A DNA stretch of 64,000 nucleotides from Pseudomonadota bacterium (GTDB taxonomy: Bacteria; Pseudomonadota; Gammaproteobacteria; Xanthomonadales; SZUA-38). The stretch spans positions 226,581 to 290,580 of the forward strand of contig JBCCCR010000002.1 of assembly GCA_039033415.1 (NCBI GenBank), written 5' to 3'. The position numbers were made by a program, and so were the translations under genes. Numbering within the stretch: position 1 is the stretch's first letter; each line of letters begins with the position of its first letter. The notes beneath the pieces are model-generated. The model was not told the DNA's origin. It ran no database searches and saw only the letters and a list, made by a program, of their open reading frames with translations. This document shows positions 8,762 through 17,121 of this stretch, in pieces.

Positions 8762-9295
8762 TTATTTGGCGTCGGGCGGCGGCGGCACAAACCGCAGCAT
8801 CTCCATGATGTTCTCCACGCCGTCTGGCCTGGGGAACGGATCGGGCATCGGATCACCCGCCTCCCGTGGTTTGCCGATGCCTCGAAACCAGTGCTCGAGA
8901 CCCGGCGGCATAAACACCCAAAACATTTTCATATCCACATCGCCGGTGTTTTCGATGACGTGGCAGGCGTAGCGACCGAACAGCACCGTCGCGCCCTTCT
9001 CGACCGGGTAGTTGTTGCCCTCAATCTCCACGCGCCCGGAGCCTTCATAGATAAACACCAGCTCGTGGTTCACGCGGTGGCCATGTTCACGAACGCGGTG
9101 TCCCGGCGGCAGTACCTGGATACCGCTGGTGAACCCGTCGTAGGGCATGGATTCCGGGGTGAGTTTCAGGGTGACGTAGCCGCTGGAAGGCATGGGCTGC
9201 CACCAGGATTCGCCCTCTTCCGGGCCGATCACCGCCCACCAGGGCTCATTGGGGTCTTTCGCCATGGCGCGATTCCATAACTGATGGCCGCCCAT
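8762..9295 (-). CDS. Cupin domain protein, first gene of catabolic operon
   Basis: 177 residues from ATG 9295. A TTG at 9310 and an ATG at 9265 (with TGGAA upstream) are alternative starts. The cupin core runs GIQVLPPGHRVREHGHRVNH, then ELVFIYEGSGRVEIEG (motif 1 with two His and Glu) and GATVLFGRYACHVIENTG (motif 2 His). A proline-rich C-terminus ends RFVPPPPDAK. It is probably a metal-binding dioxygenase or sensor-like cupin in the cytoplasm. It leads the operon cupin, cyclodeaminase-like, PEP-mutase-like, ALDH, SDR, and diverges from the PrpE-like gene across about 120 bp containing two palindromes. Confidence 0.85.
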   Translation of the reverse strand: MGGHQLWNRAMAKDPNEPWWAVIGPEEGESWWQPMPSSGYVTLKLTPESMPYDGFTSGIQVLPPGHRVREHGHRVNHELVFIYEGSGRVEIEGNNYPVEKGATVLFGRYACHVIENTGDVDMKMFWVFMPPGLEHWFRGIGKPREAGDPMPDPFPRPDGVENIMEMLRFVPPPPDAK

Positions 9296-9371
9296 ACTGA
9301 TCGTTCGCAATGCGGCGAGCTACTCATTTTCGAGAATGGCGCCATACACCAGGCGCATACGCCGGCCCCTG

Positions 9372-9385
9372 AGTATCATGATACT
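9372..9385. promoter_or_regulatory. Palindromic candidate operator in divergent region
   Basis: AGTATCATGATACT is a perfect 14-bp palindrome 31 bp upstream of the chosen GTG start of the PrpE-like gene. A second perfect 10-bp palindrome (ATGGCGCCAT) lies at 9336-9345. Together they occupy the space between two divergent metabolic operons, where an operator would be expected. No regulator gene is adjacent. Confidence 0.4.
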
Positions 9386-9416
9386 TTTCTCGCCTGTTCA
9401 ACGAAGGGTCCAGCCA

Positions 9417-11309
9417 GTGAGTTACGCAGACGTCCGCCAGCGTTGGCGCCGGGACCCCGAGGCTTTCTGGGCTGAGGCAGCCACCGGCATCGACTGGGTC
9501 GAGCCCTGGACGTCGGTGCTTGAACCAAGCCAGGGTGCCGGCCGTTGGTTCCCCGGCGCTCGGCTCAACACCTGCTACAACGCGGTCGACCGTCACGCTG
9601 ACGGTGGGCGCGGCGACCAGCCGGCGCTGCTGTTTGAATCCACCATGACCGGCCGGCAGGAAACCTACACCTACAGCGAACTGCAGACGGCCGTTGCGCG
9701 GCTGGCCGGTGCGATGCAGCGCAGCGGCGTGGTGACCGGCGACCGCGTACTCATCTACATGCCGATGGTGCCGGAAGCCGCGTTTGCCGTTCTGGCCTGC
9801 GCTCGCATCGGCGCCGTTCACTCGGTGGTGTTTGGCGGCTTCGCCGCGCGCGAGGTGGCAACCCGTATCGACGACGCGACCCCTAAGCTCATTATCAGCG
9901 CCAGCTGCGGCCTGGAGCCTGGCCGAACGGTGTTTTACAAGCCGCTGCTTGATGACGCGATCGACCTCGCAAGGCATACGCCGGAGCGGCACGTGGTGCT
10001 GCAGCGTGAGGAGCAGGCCGCCGAGCTGAACCGCGACATTGATCTGGACTGGCATGAGTTCCAGGACGGCGCTGAGCCCGCGGACTGCGTCCCGGTGGCG
10101 GCGACCGATCCGCTCTACCTGCTTTACACCTCGGGCACCACCGGCCAACCCAAAGGCATCGTTCGAGACAACGGCGGTCACGCAGTCGCACTGCACTGGT
10201 CGATGAAGGCCATCTACGACATCGATGCCGGCGACACCTTCTGGGCGGCGTCCGACATCGGCTGGGTCGTGGGCCACTCGTACATTATCTATGCGCCGCT
10301 GCTGCGGGGCGCGACCACCGTGATGTTCGAAGGAAAGCCGGTCGGCACGCCGGATGCCGGCGTGTTCTGGCGGATCATCGAACGCCATCGGGTCAAAGCG
10401 CTGTTTACGGCACCCACCGCCATTCGGGCGATCCGCCGCGAGGACCCGGACGGAGAATTCATCAAGGCGAGCGACCTGAGCCACTTCACCGGGCTTTTTG
10501 TCGCGGGCGAACGCTGCGATCCCCCGACCCTCAATTGGGCCGGCGAACAGCTTGGCGTGCCGGTCATCGATCACTGGTGGCAAACCGAAACCGGCTGGTC
10601 CGTAGCCGGCAACACGCTCGGCGCGGGGCTGGTCGACATCCGTCCCGGCTCAGCCGGCAAGCCGATGCCGGGCTGGGATGTCCAGGTGGTTGACCCCGAG
10701 GGGGAGCCCGTGCCCGCCGGCGATACCGGCGCGATTGTGGTCCGCCTGCCGCTGGGTCCTGGCGCGCTGGCCGGCCTGTGGCAGGCTGAAGACCGCTTCC
10801 AGGAGGCCTACCTGACAACGTTTCCGGGCTACTACGAAACGGGTGACGCGGGATACCTCGATGAAGAGGGTTATCTCTATGTCATGACACGCACCGACGA
10901 CATCATCAACGTCGCCGGGCACCGCCTCTCCACGGGAGCCATCGAAGAGGTGATCGCGCTGCATCCGGCGGTCGCCGAGTGCGCGGTCACAGGCATCAAA
11001 GACAAGCTCAAAGGTCAGCTTCCGATGGGATTCATCTGCACGCAGGCGGACAGCAGCACCGATCCGCAAACTTTGATCGACGAATGCGTGGCGCTTGTTC
11101 GTCAGCATGTGGGTGCCGTTGCCGCCTTTAAACGCGCGGTGGTCGTTAAGCGCCTGCCGAAAACCCGCTCGGGCAAGATTCTCCGCGGCACGCTGGCCAA
11201 GATTGCCGACGGTGAGCCTTATAGCGTGCCAGCCACGATCGACGACCCGGAGATTCTGAACGAGATCAGCACGCAGCTGCGTCATCCGGGCAACCCTAGT
11301 GTCGGATGA
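9417..11309 (+). CDS. prpE: PrpE-like propionyl/acetyl-CoA synthetase (AMP-forming)
   Basis: 630 residues from GTG 9417, chosen because GAAGGG (9403-9408) sits 8 nt upstream and because the sequence VSYADVRQRW then aligns with the known N-terminus of PrpE (about 628 residues). ATGs at 9336 or 9378 would give unmatched extensions. Motifs: RWFPGARLNTCYNAVDRH, P-loop YTSGTTGQPKG, DIGWVVGHSYI, DHWWQTETGW, RTDDIINVAGHRLSTG, and the C-terminal acetylation-type lysine in KTRSGKILRG. It activates a short-chain acid (propionate most likely, acetate or similar possible) to its CoA ester in the cytoplasm. The downstream MFS gene overlaps by 11 bp. Confidence 0.9.
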   Translation: MSYADVRQRWRRDPEAFWAEAATGIDWVEPWTSVLEPSQGAGRWFPGARLNTCYNAVDRHADGGRGDQPALLFESTMTGRQETYTYSELQTAVARLAGAMQRSGVVTGDRVLIYMPMVPEAAFAVLACARIGAVHSVVFGGFAAREVATRIDDATPKLIISASCGLEPGRTVFYKPLLDDAIDLARHTPERHVVLQREEQAAELNRDIDLDWHEFQDGAEPADCVPVAATDPLYLLYTSGTTGQPKGIVRDNGGHAVALHWSMKAIYDIDAGDTFWAASDIGWVVGHSYIIYAPLLRGATTVMFEGKPVGTPDAGVFWRIIERHRVKALFTAPTAIRAIRREDPDGEFIKASDLSHFTGLFVAGERCDPPTLNWAGEQLGVPVIDHWWQTETGWSVAGNTLGAGLVDIRPGSAGKPMPGWDVQVVDPEGEPVPAGDTGAIVVRLPLGPGALAGLWQAEDRFQEAYLTTFPGYYETGDAGYLDEEGYLYVMTRTDDIINVAGHRLSTGAIEEVIALHPAVAECAVTGIKDKLKGQLPMGFICTQADSSTDPQTLIDECVALVRQHVGAVAAFKRAVVVKRLPKTRSGKILRGTLAKIADGEPYSVPATIDDPEILNEISTQLRHPGNPSVG

Positions 11310-12633
11310 ACCGAACTACCCAGCCGAGCGGTTCGGCTGGTATGTAGTCTTTGTGCTCTGCGTCTGCGGCGTGGTCGCCAACATCGATCGGCAGATCATC
11401 AATCTGCTGGTGGAGGACATCCGCGCCGATCTGGTGGTCAGCGATACTCAGATCAGCCTCCTGCAGGGTTTTGCCTTTGCGATGTTTTACGCCATCGTGG
11501 CGATTCCCCTCGGGCGACTGGCAGACAGCAAGAATCGTCGCAACCTGATTGCCATCGGGATCGTCGCCTGGACGCTGGCCGCGATCGCCTGCGGCCTTGC
11601 CGAGACCTACGCCCAGCTGTTTGCCGCCCGCATGGCGGTCGGCATCGGCGAAGCCGTGCTGACCCCGGCGGGCTTTTCGCTCCTGGCGGACATGTTCAAA
11701 CCGCGCCGCCTGGCCCGACCTTTAAGCGTGTACACCGCGTCGAGCTTTCTGGGTGGCGGCATTGCCCTGATGGTAGGTGGGATCATCATCAGGGCGCTGG
11801 ACAACCCGGTGGATGACAGCATGCTGGCTTTCCTCGGCGATCGAGAGCCCTGGCAGTCAGCCTTCATCCTGGGTGCTCTCCCCGGTCTGCCGGTGGCGCT
11901 CTGGTTTTTTCTGTCGGTGAAGGAGCCGCCGCGGCGCGCAACCGCCAAGGCCCGGACAGACGCGGAGCAATATCGACAGGGATTCAGCCACGCCATCCGC
12001 TTTTGCCTGGATAACGGGCGACTGTTTCTAGCGGTGTTTGTGGGTATATCCATGATGGCTGCGGCGCAGTTTGCGCTCGGCGCCTGGGTGCCCGCCTACT
12101 TTATCCGCGTGCACGAATGGACGGCTGCCGAGATCGGTGCGGCTCAGGGGCTGCTGTTTATGATCGGCGGCACCGCTGGCGTGGTGGCCGGCGGCTGGGT
12201 CACCGATTTTCTCTTTAAGCGCGGCTACCACGACGCCAACCTGCGGACGGCCGCCATCGCCGCCCTCGGCTGTATTCCCTTTGCGCTGGCCGCCATGCTG
12301 GTTACCGACGGCACGTTGGCAATCTGGCTCCTGGCACCCGCCATGTTTTTTGGCACCATGCCGTTTGGGCCCGGCCCGGCAACAATCCCCATCATTGCGC
12401 CGCCCTACTTCCGGGCGCAGCTTGTGGCGCTTTACCTGCTGGTCGCAAATCTGGTGGGCCAATCTGGCGGCCCCTGGGTAGTCGCGATGCTCACCGACAA
12501 CCTTTTCAAGAGACCGGACGCCATCAACTACTCGCTGGCGATCACCGTACCGGTGCTTCTGCTCATCGGCGCCGGGCTGGCGACGGTCGGGTGGAAGCCG
12601 CTGCGGGAACGGCTGGCCGAAGATCAGCAGTGA
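11299..12633 (+). CDS. MFS transporter, Spinster-like
   Basis: 444 residues with about 12 predicted membrane segments. The N-terminal NIDRQIINLLVEDI, the block DTQISLLQGFAFAMFYAI and the A-loop motif GRLADSKNRR are characteristic of Spinster-type major facilitator carriers common in alpha- and gammaproteobacteria. The GTG start at 11299 overlaps the end of the acyl-CoA synthetase gene, and its stop overlaps the start of the serine hydrolase gene, so three genes form one coupled operon. Import of the acid activated by the PrpE-like enzyme is a reasonable inference but not shown. Confidence 0.88.
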   Translation: MSDEPNYPAERFGWYVVFVLCVCGVVANIDRQIINLLVEDIRADLVVSDTQISLLQGFAFAMFYAIVAIPLGRLADSKNRRNLIAIGIVAWTLAAIACGLAETYAQLFAARMAVGIGEAVLTPAGFSLLADMFKPRRLARPLSVYTASSFLGGGIALMVGGIIIRALDNPVDDSMLAFLGDREPWQSAFILGALPGLPVALWFFLSVKEPPRRATAKARTDAEQYRQGFSHAIRFCLDNGRLFLAVFVGISMMAAAQFALGAWVPAYFIRVHEWTAAEIGAAQGLLFMIGGTAGVVAGGWVTDFLFKRGYHDANLRTAAIAALGCIPFALAAMLVTDGTLAIWLLAPAMFFGTMPFGPGPATIPIIAPPYFRAQLVALYLLVANLVGQSGGPWVVAMLTDNLFKRPDAINYSLAITVPVLLLIGAGLATVGWKPLRERLAEDQQ

Positions 12634-13826
12634 GGATTTGGCGACTGACTGAACGTGGCGTCTGGCTCACGCCACTCCTGGCGGCGGCCGCGTTGGCCGT
12701 GGCCTGCAGTCCCGTCGAGCGACAGGACGCTGCCCCCAAGACCGAAGAGCAGCTAGACCCTTCCTCGTTTGCCAACGCTCGCTGGGTACAGAAGCCCCTG
12801 GGCACGGTATCCGGGGCGCTCCGCGTACTGCCGGACGCCAGCGGTGGGTCAGCGGAAACGCTGTTCGAGGATGCGCTGACCTACGCAAGGGACATGCAAA
12901 GCTACGCGCTGCTCATCTGGCATCGCGACTCGCTGCTGCTCGAACACTACTTCCCCGGCTTTGATGCTGAACTTCGCTCCGAGTCGGCCTCCATGCACAA
13001 ATCGGCGATGGCGTTGGCGCTGGCGGCGGCCATCGACCGAGGCTTAATTGAACATGCCGACGTTCCGGCCACCACCTTTCTGACCGAATGGCGGAACGAC
13101 CCACGCCAGGCAGTGACCCTTCGACACCTGCTGACCATGAGCAGCGGTCTCGAACCTCTTTCGGTCGAGGGCGGAGCCGAGTCGCCGCGATTCAAGTTTT
13201 TTACGGACGGTGAGAGCGCGCGAACTACCGTGCTCAGCCGACCGCTGGCGCGCGAACCCGGCAAACACTTCTCCTACTCAAACGCCGACAGCCAGACACT
13301 GGGGCTGATCCTGGAGCGGGCAAGTGGCCTCAAGTACGAGGCGTTCCTGTCGGAATATCTATGGCGCCCCATCGGCGCTGCGGACGCGTTTGTCTGGTAC
13401 AACGAGGCGGACGGTTTCCCGCGAACCTACACGGCGCTCCTGGCTCGGCCGCGCGATTGGCTACGCCTTGGGCTGCTACTCAAAGATCGGGGCCGGCTGT
13501 TTGATGAGCAGCTCATCAGCGAAACCGCCCTTGCTGAGCTGCTAACACCTTCTGCCGCGCAGGATGGATACGGCTGGCAGATCTGGCTCGGCCGCAATCG
13601 GATTCCAACGCGCTACTACAACGAAGAACAGCAGGGTCTCAACGTCGCCCAGAGTGAACCGTACCTAAAAGACGACTGGTTTTTTATGGACGGCATTGGC
13701 GGACAGCGCGTATACGTGAGCCGCGAAGAGGAGCTGGTGATCGTGCGGGTCGGTGAGATGCGCATGGATTGGGATGACGCCCAGCTGCCAAACCGGGTTG
13801 TCCGCGCCCTGGCATCGAGACGATAG
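12630..13826 (+). CDS. Beta-lactamase-family serine hydrolase, lipoprotein
   Basis: 398 residues from GTG 12630, which overlaps the MFS stop (GTGA). An upstream GTG at 12591 would place the signal peptide internally. The N-terminus has a hydrophobic stretch ending in the lipobox LAVAC (Cys 26), so the protein should be a lipoprotein. Class C beta-lactamase/esterase motifs: SMHK (S121, K124) and YSN (in YSNADSQTLG), with a conserved LTMSSGL segment. Such proteins are esterases, peptidases or amidases acting in the periplasm. As the third gene of the PrpE/MFS operon it may release a substrate from a conjugate before uptake. Confidence 0.88.
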   Translation: MRIWRLTERGVWLTPLLAAAALAVACSPVERQDAAPKTEEQLDPSSFANARWVQKPLGTVSGALRVLPDASGGSAETLFEDALTYARDMQSYALLIWHRDSLLLEHYFPGFDAELRSESASMHKSAMALALAAAIDRGLIEHADVPATTFLTEWRNDPRQAVTLRHLLTMSSGLEPLSVEGGAESPRFKFFTDGESARTTVLSRPLAREPGKHFSYSNADSQTLGLILERASGLKYEAFLSEYLWRPIGAADAFVWYNEADGFPRTYTALLARPRDWLRLGLLLKDRGRLFDEQLISETALAELLTPSAAQDGYGWQIWLGRNRIPTRYYNEEQQGLNVAQSEPYLKDDWFFMDGIGGQRVYVSREEELVIVRVGEMRMDWDDAQLPNRVVRALASRR

Positions 13827-13862
13827 CCAGGGCGCGAAACAGGGCGAAGCGTTTGCCTCCGC

Positions 13863-16316
13863 TTAACGGAACCGATAGGTGGCGGTGATGCCGTAGGTGC
13901 GGCGTTCGCCGTAGTAGGCTCCCTGAAGGTTTGAGCCGGCGGCCTGGATGATGGTCAGCGCGTTGGACGCGTACTTCTCATCGGTCAGGTTGCGGGCCCA
14001 GAGCGCCACATCGATGTTGCCAAACTCCAGTCCGGTGCGAAGGTTTGCGACCGTTCGGCTCGGGAACTGGGCGGCGTTGATCGTATCGCCGAAGAAAGAC
14101 GATTGATAGGCGACGTCAGCGCGCACGAAGTAGTCGGCACCCCACGCATCGAGCGATGAACGCCACTGGCCGCCGACGGCAATCTGTGTCGTTGGCGTAC
14201 GCGGAAGACGGTTGCCGCTCACGTCACCATCAGAGGAGCAGACGATGTCGTCGCAGGGCGGCGCGGTGAAGGGCCCGGCAATCCGAGCAAAAACCGTGTC
14301 AGTGGCGTTGTCATATTCCGCCTCGCTGTAGGCAAACGAGGCGTCCAGGCTTAGGTTGTCGTTGACCAGCCAGGAACCCTCCAGCTCCAGACCCCAGATT
14401 GACGCGTCACCGAAGTTGAGCGTGATGGCCGTGTTCAAAATGCTGCCGTTGGGGTCTGCCGCCGTCACCTGCATGTCGCTCCAGTCGGTGTAATAGAGCG
14501 CCGCGTTCAAGACGGCCGCGCCACCGAGCAGCGTGTTTTTGGCGCCAACTTCAAAGGTGGTATTGAACTCCGAATCGAAGGTGCGCTCGGGCTCCTCAAT
14601 GGCGCCGGAGTTGAAGCCGCCGGCCTTGGCGCCGCGAGCGATGGTGCCATACAGCAGCGTATCGTCACTCAGGTCGTGCTCGAGCGTGATCCGCGGCGTA
14701 ATGAAATCATCGTCCCGGGACAGCACCAGCCCGTTGCTAAGGCCCGTGGTGGTGATGTCCTCATTGGTGAACCGCGCCTCAAGCCCAAGGCGGGTTTTGC
14801 CGTTGGCAAACGCGTAATTCACCTCACCAAAAACCGAGGCCACCTCGGTCACCGTCTCGTCGTCGCGCACGACGAGGTTGCCAAACGCATCGGGGTTAAA
14901 AGGGAACCCGCCGAGGAGAAACCCGGTGGAGTCCCGGGTGATGTTCAGCGGCGAAATGGAGTCGGCCGGCTGGCTCACACTCACAAAAAAGTTGTTGTCC
15001 GTCCCGTCGCCGATAAACGCCCCGACCGACCCCGTCCACGGCCCGCCGTTGTCGATATCGAGGCGAAGCTCGTAAGAATCATAGTCCACCTCACCCAGGG
15101 GGCTGGCCTGGAAGTTACACAGGCTTACGCCGCCCTGGATGATGAACGGCGACAGGATGGTGCCGCAGTTGACCGGATCGGATTCGGCAGAAACCGCAGA
15201 CAGCGTGTCGGCGTCGACGTTGCCAAACAGGAAGTTGAACGAGAACGTCTCGTTGATCTGATAGTCGGCCTCGAAGCGAATGATGTCGCCACCGGATTGC
15301 CGGCTAAAGCCGCGCGGCTGAACCAGCACCGAGTCGGCGGGCGCCGGCGGCTGACCGCAGAACAGCCGAAACCCTCCGTTCAGAAAGGAGCCGCAGTTGC
15401 CCTGACCCAGACCGGTACTGCGCCACTGCGACGCACGCGCCTCTTCTTCGCGATCGAAGCCGTAGTAAGACAGATCCAGCGTCAGGTCTTCGGTGGCGTT
15501 GAACAGCACGTTGAGGCTGTAAGTGTCGGTGTCCCACCCCCCAACGTTGCCTTCGGTTCCCGGGCTGATGCCACGATTGGCATCCGGGTGATCATTTCTC
15601 CAGCTGCCGTCGAACTCGGTGTGATCGAAGCTCGCGCGAAGATAGAGCTTGTCCTCAATCACCGGAATGGAAATGGCGCCGCCGTAGTCGAAGCGCTCAT
15701 CGGAACCGCCCGTCAGCGTAAGCTCGCCATCCAGGTCGCCACCGGCTTTCTGCGGGATGTAGTTAATCGCGCCGGCAAAAGCGTTTCGCCCGTAGCGAGC
15801 GCTCTGCGGCCCTTTCACAATTTCGATCCGCTGCAGATTGCTCACACCGAGATCAACCAGCCAAGAGCGAGGCAGGTAAATCCCGTCAAGAAAGGTGGCC
15901 GTCGTTTGCTCGCGCGACGTGACGTTGATAGTGGGCTGGCTTCGGATCACCGGCCCGCCGTTGCCGCCGTCGAAATCCTCGAACGCGAAGCCGGCAGTGA
16001 AGCGGGCCACGTCGTCCAGCTCGGTGATGTTGCGGCGCTTGATGGCGTCGGCGTCAAACGCGGTGATGCCGAGCGGTACGTCCTGGAGACTTTCGGCCCG
16101 ACGTCGGGCGGTGACCAGGACGGTCTCCAGCGTACCTTCGGTGGCCACCTCCGCGCCTTCCTGAGCCATCGAGATGGTTGGCGTTAATCCACCGCCGAGC
16201 AGCGCCGCCCCAACGGCGCTTGCCAGCAGACCGGGCCGGAGAACGGATGAGCGACGGCGGCGATTTACCCTCTGCAGATCCCGGGATGATGATCGGTAAA
16301 GGCGTGTGGTTTTCAT
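13863..16316 (-). CDS. TonB-dependent outer-membrane receptor 1
   Basis: 817 residues from ATG 16316, preceded by GAGGTG about 7 nt upstream; a longer start at 16406 is unlikely. The signal peptide has a long basic region (RVNRRRRSSVLR) and ends near TISMAQEG. A TonB-box-like segment ETVLVTARRR follows, then the plug (DVPLGITAFDADAIKRRN, RIEIVKGPQSARYGRNAFAGAINYI) and a 22-strand-type barrel ending YGITATYRFR. It ends in Arg after the usual terminal aromatic, a small oddity. It imports a large or scarce ligand in a TonB-dependent way. The plug and strand style resembles the catabolic (non-siderophore) receptors of marine gammaproteobacteria and Sphingomonas. It converges with the serine-hydrolase gene at 13826. 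Confidence 0.93.
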   Translation of the reverse strand: MKTTRLYRSSSRDLQRVNRRRRSSVLRPGLLASAVGAALLGGGLTPTISMAQEGAEVATEGTLETVLVTARRRAESLQDVPLGITAFDADAIKRRNITELDDVARFTAGFAFEDFDGGNGGPVIRSQPTINVTSREQTTATFLDGIYLPRSWLVDLGVSNLQRIEIVKGPQSARYGRNAFAGAINYIPQKAGGDLDGELTLTGGSDERFDYGGAISIPVIEDKLYLRASFDHTEFDGSWRNDHPDANRGISPGTEGNVGGWDTDTYSLNVLFNATEDLTLDLSYYGFDREEEARASQWRSTGLGQGNCGSFLNGGFRLFCGQPPAPADSVLVQPRGFSRQSGGDIIRFEADYQINETFSFNFLFGNVDADTLSAVSAESDPVNCGTILSPFIIQGGVSLCNFQASPLGEVDYDSYELRLDIDNGGPWTGSVGAFIGDGTDNNFFVSVSQPADSISPLNITRDSTGFLLGGFPFNPDAFGNLVVRDDETVTEVASVFGEVNYAFANGKTRLGLEARFTNEDITTTGLSNGLVLSRDDDFITPRITLEHDLSDDTLLYGTIARGAKAGGFNSGAIEEPERTFDSEFNTTFEVGAKNTLLGGAAVLNAALYYTDWSDMQVTAADPNGSILNTAITLNFGDASIWGLELEGSWLVNDNLSLDASFAYSEAEYDNATDTVFARIAGPFTAPPCDDIVCSSDGDVSGNRLPRTPTTQIAVGGQWRSSLDAWGADYFVRADVAYQSSFFGDTINAAQFPSRTVANLRTGLEFGNIDVALWARNLTDEKYASNALTIIQAAGSNLQGAYYGERRTYGITATYRFR

Positions 16317-16591
16317 TATTGCACCTCGTTGGCGACGGACGGCAAAGCGGTGCCGGCCGGCATTTGCGAAGCCGCTATTCAGTCGCAAAGCGACGGCAAA
16401 TACCAATGCAAAGGGTGGAAGCCAGGATAAGCAGCACGCATGTATATGATCGCTGACAGTCCGGCTTCTGACTGCTTCAGTATGTTGACAGCGGCATTAT
16501 TCGTGGGGCTCGTTGCGCCATAGCTAAATTGCATGAGGCGCCCCGCGATCGCTGGGGTATGGTGTGGCGCTGCGTTCCTCGGAGTTACCCT

Positions 16592-17095
16592 ATGACCCTC
16601 ATGACAACAGCTCGCGCCAGACGAGCATTGGCACTCGTTGCCCTGTTGCTGGCGGGTTTCCTGTACGGATGCGCCAGCCAATCTGGCGACGCTGAGGACA
16701 GCTATGATCTGGACGCTGCCCGGGAAGAGATCTGGGGCAAAGAGCAGGCGATCTACGCCGCCCGCGGTGATGGTGACCTACAGACCTATATCAACAACAC
16801 GTCCGAGCACTACATGGGCTGGCCGCCGGGCTGGGATCAACCCAGCGGGCTGGAGAAGCTGCGCGAAGGCGCAAAAGGATTCATCCAATATAAAGAAGAA
16901 GAACTCACGATGACCTTCGGGGATATCACCTTCTCCGGTGATACCGCCGTCATCTACTACAGCACCCACCGGACGCGCATGCCGACGGGAGAAGCGGTGG
17001 ATCAGCGCTTCGAAATCATTCACGTGTGGACTCGGGAAGAAGGGGAATGGCGGCTGGTCGGCGCACTTGGTCGTACTAAACCACCCGAAGCCTAA
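16592..17095 (+). CDS. SnoaL/DUF4440-like (NTF2-fold) lipoprotein
   Basis: 167 residues from ATG 16592 (GGAG upstream); a start at 16529 would extend the signal peptide unnaturally. The signal peptide ends in the lipobox LYGCAS, so the protein is a lipoprotein. The mature part (AREEIWGKEQAIYAARGDGD, then an IHVWTREEGEWRLVG strand) has the pattern of the NTF2-like DUF4440/SnoaL fold, used as enzyme or binding pocket. It lies 26 bp upstream of the GPH transporter gene. A second NTF2-like lipoprotein occurs at 32351-32887. Function not known. Confidence 0.75.
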   Translation: MTLMTTARARRALALVALLLAGFLYGCASQSGDAEDSYDLDAAREEIWGKEQAIYAARGDGDLQTYINNTSEHYMGWPPGWDQPSGLEKLREGAKGFIQYKEEELTMTFGDITFSGDTAVIYYSTHRTRMPTGEAVDQRFEIIHVWTREEGEWRLVGALGRTKPPEA

Positions 17096-17121
17096 TCGCC
17101 TGTCAGCTGAGTTGATCGACC

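Noticed and set aside
9324-10583. 419-codon minus-strand frame over the PrpE-like gene
   Set aside because: The plus-strand frame carries all acyl-CoA synthetase motifs. The minus-strand translation is low-complexity, basic and unrelated to known proteins.
14676-16187. 503-codon open frame opposite TonB receptor 1
   Set aside because: The receptor frame has a complete signal peptide, plug and barrel pattern; the opposite frame has no recognisable protein features.
16317-16591. TTGACA at 16485-16490 as a plus-strand promoter -35
   Set aside because: No acceptable -10 element lies 16-19 bp downstream, so it was not called a promoter. Nothing else stands out in this 275-bp gap.
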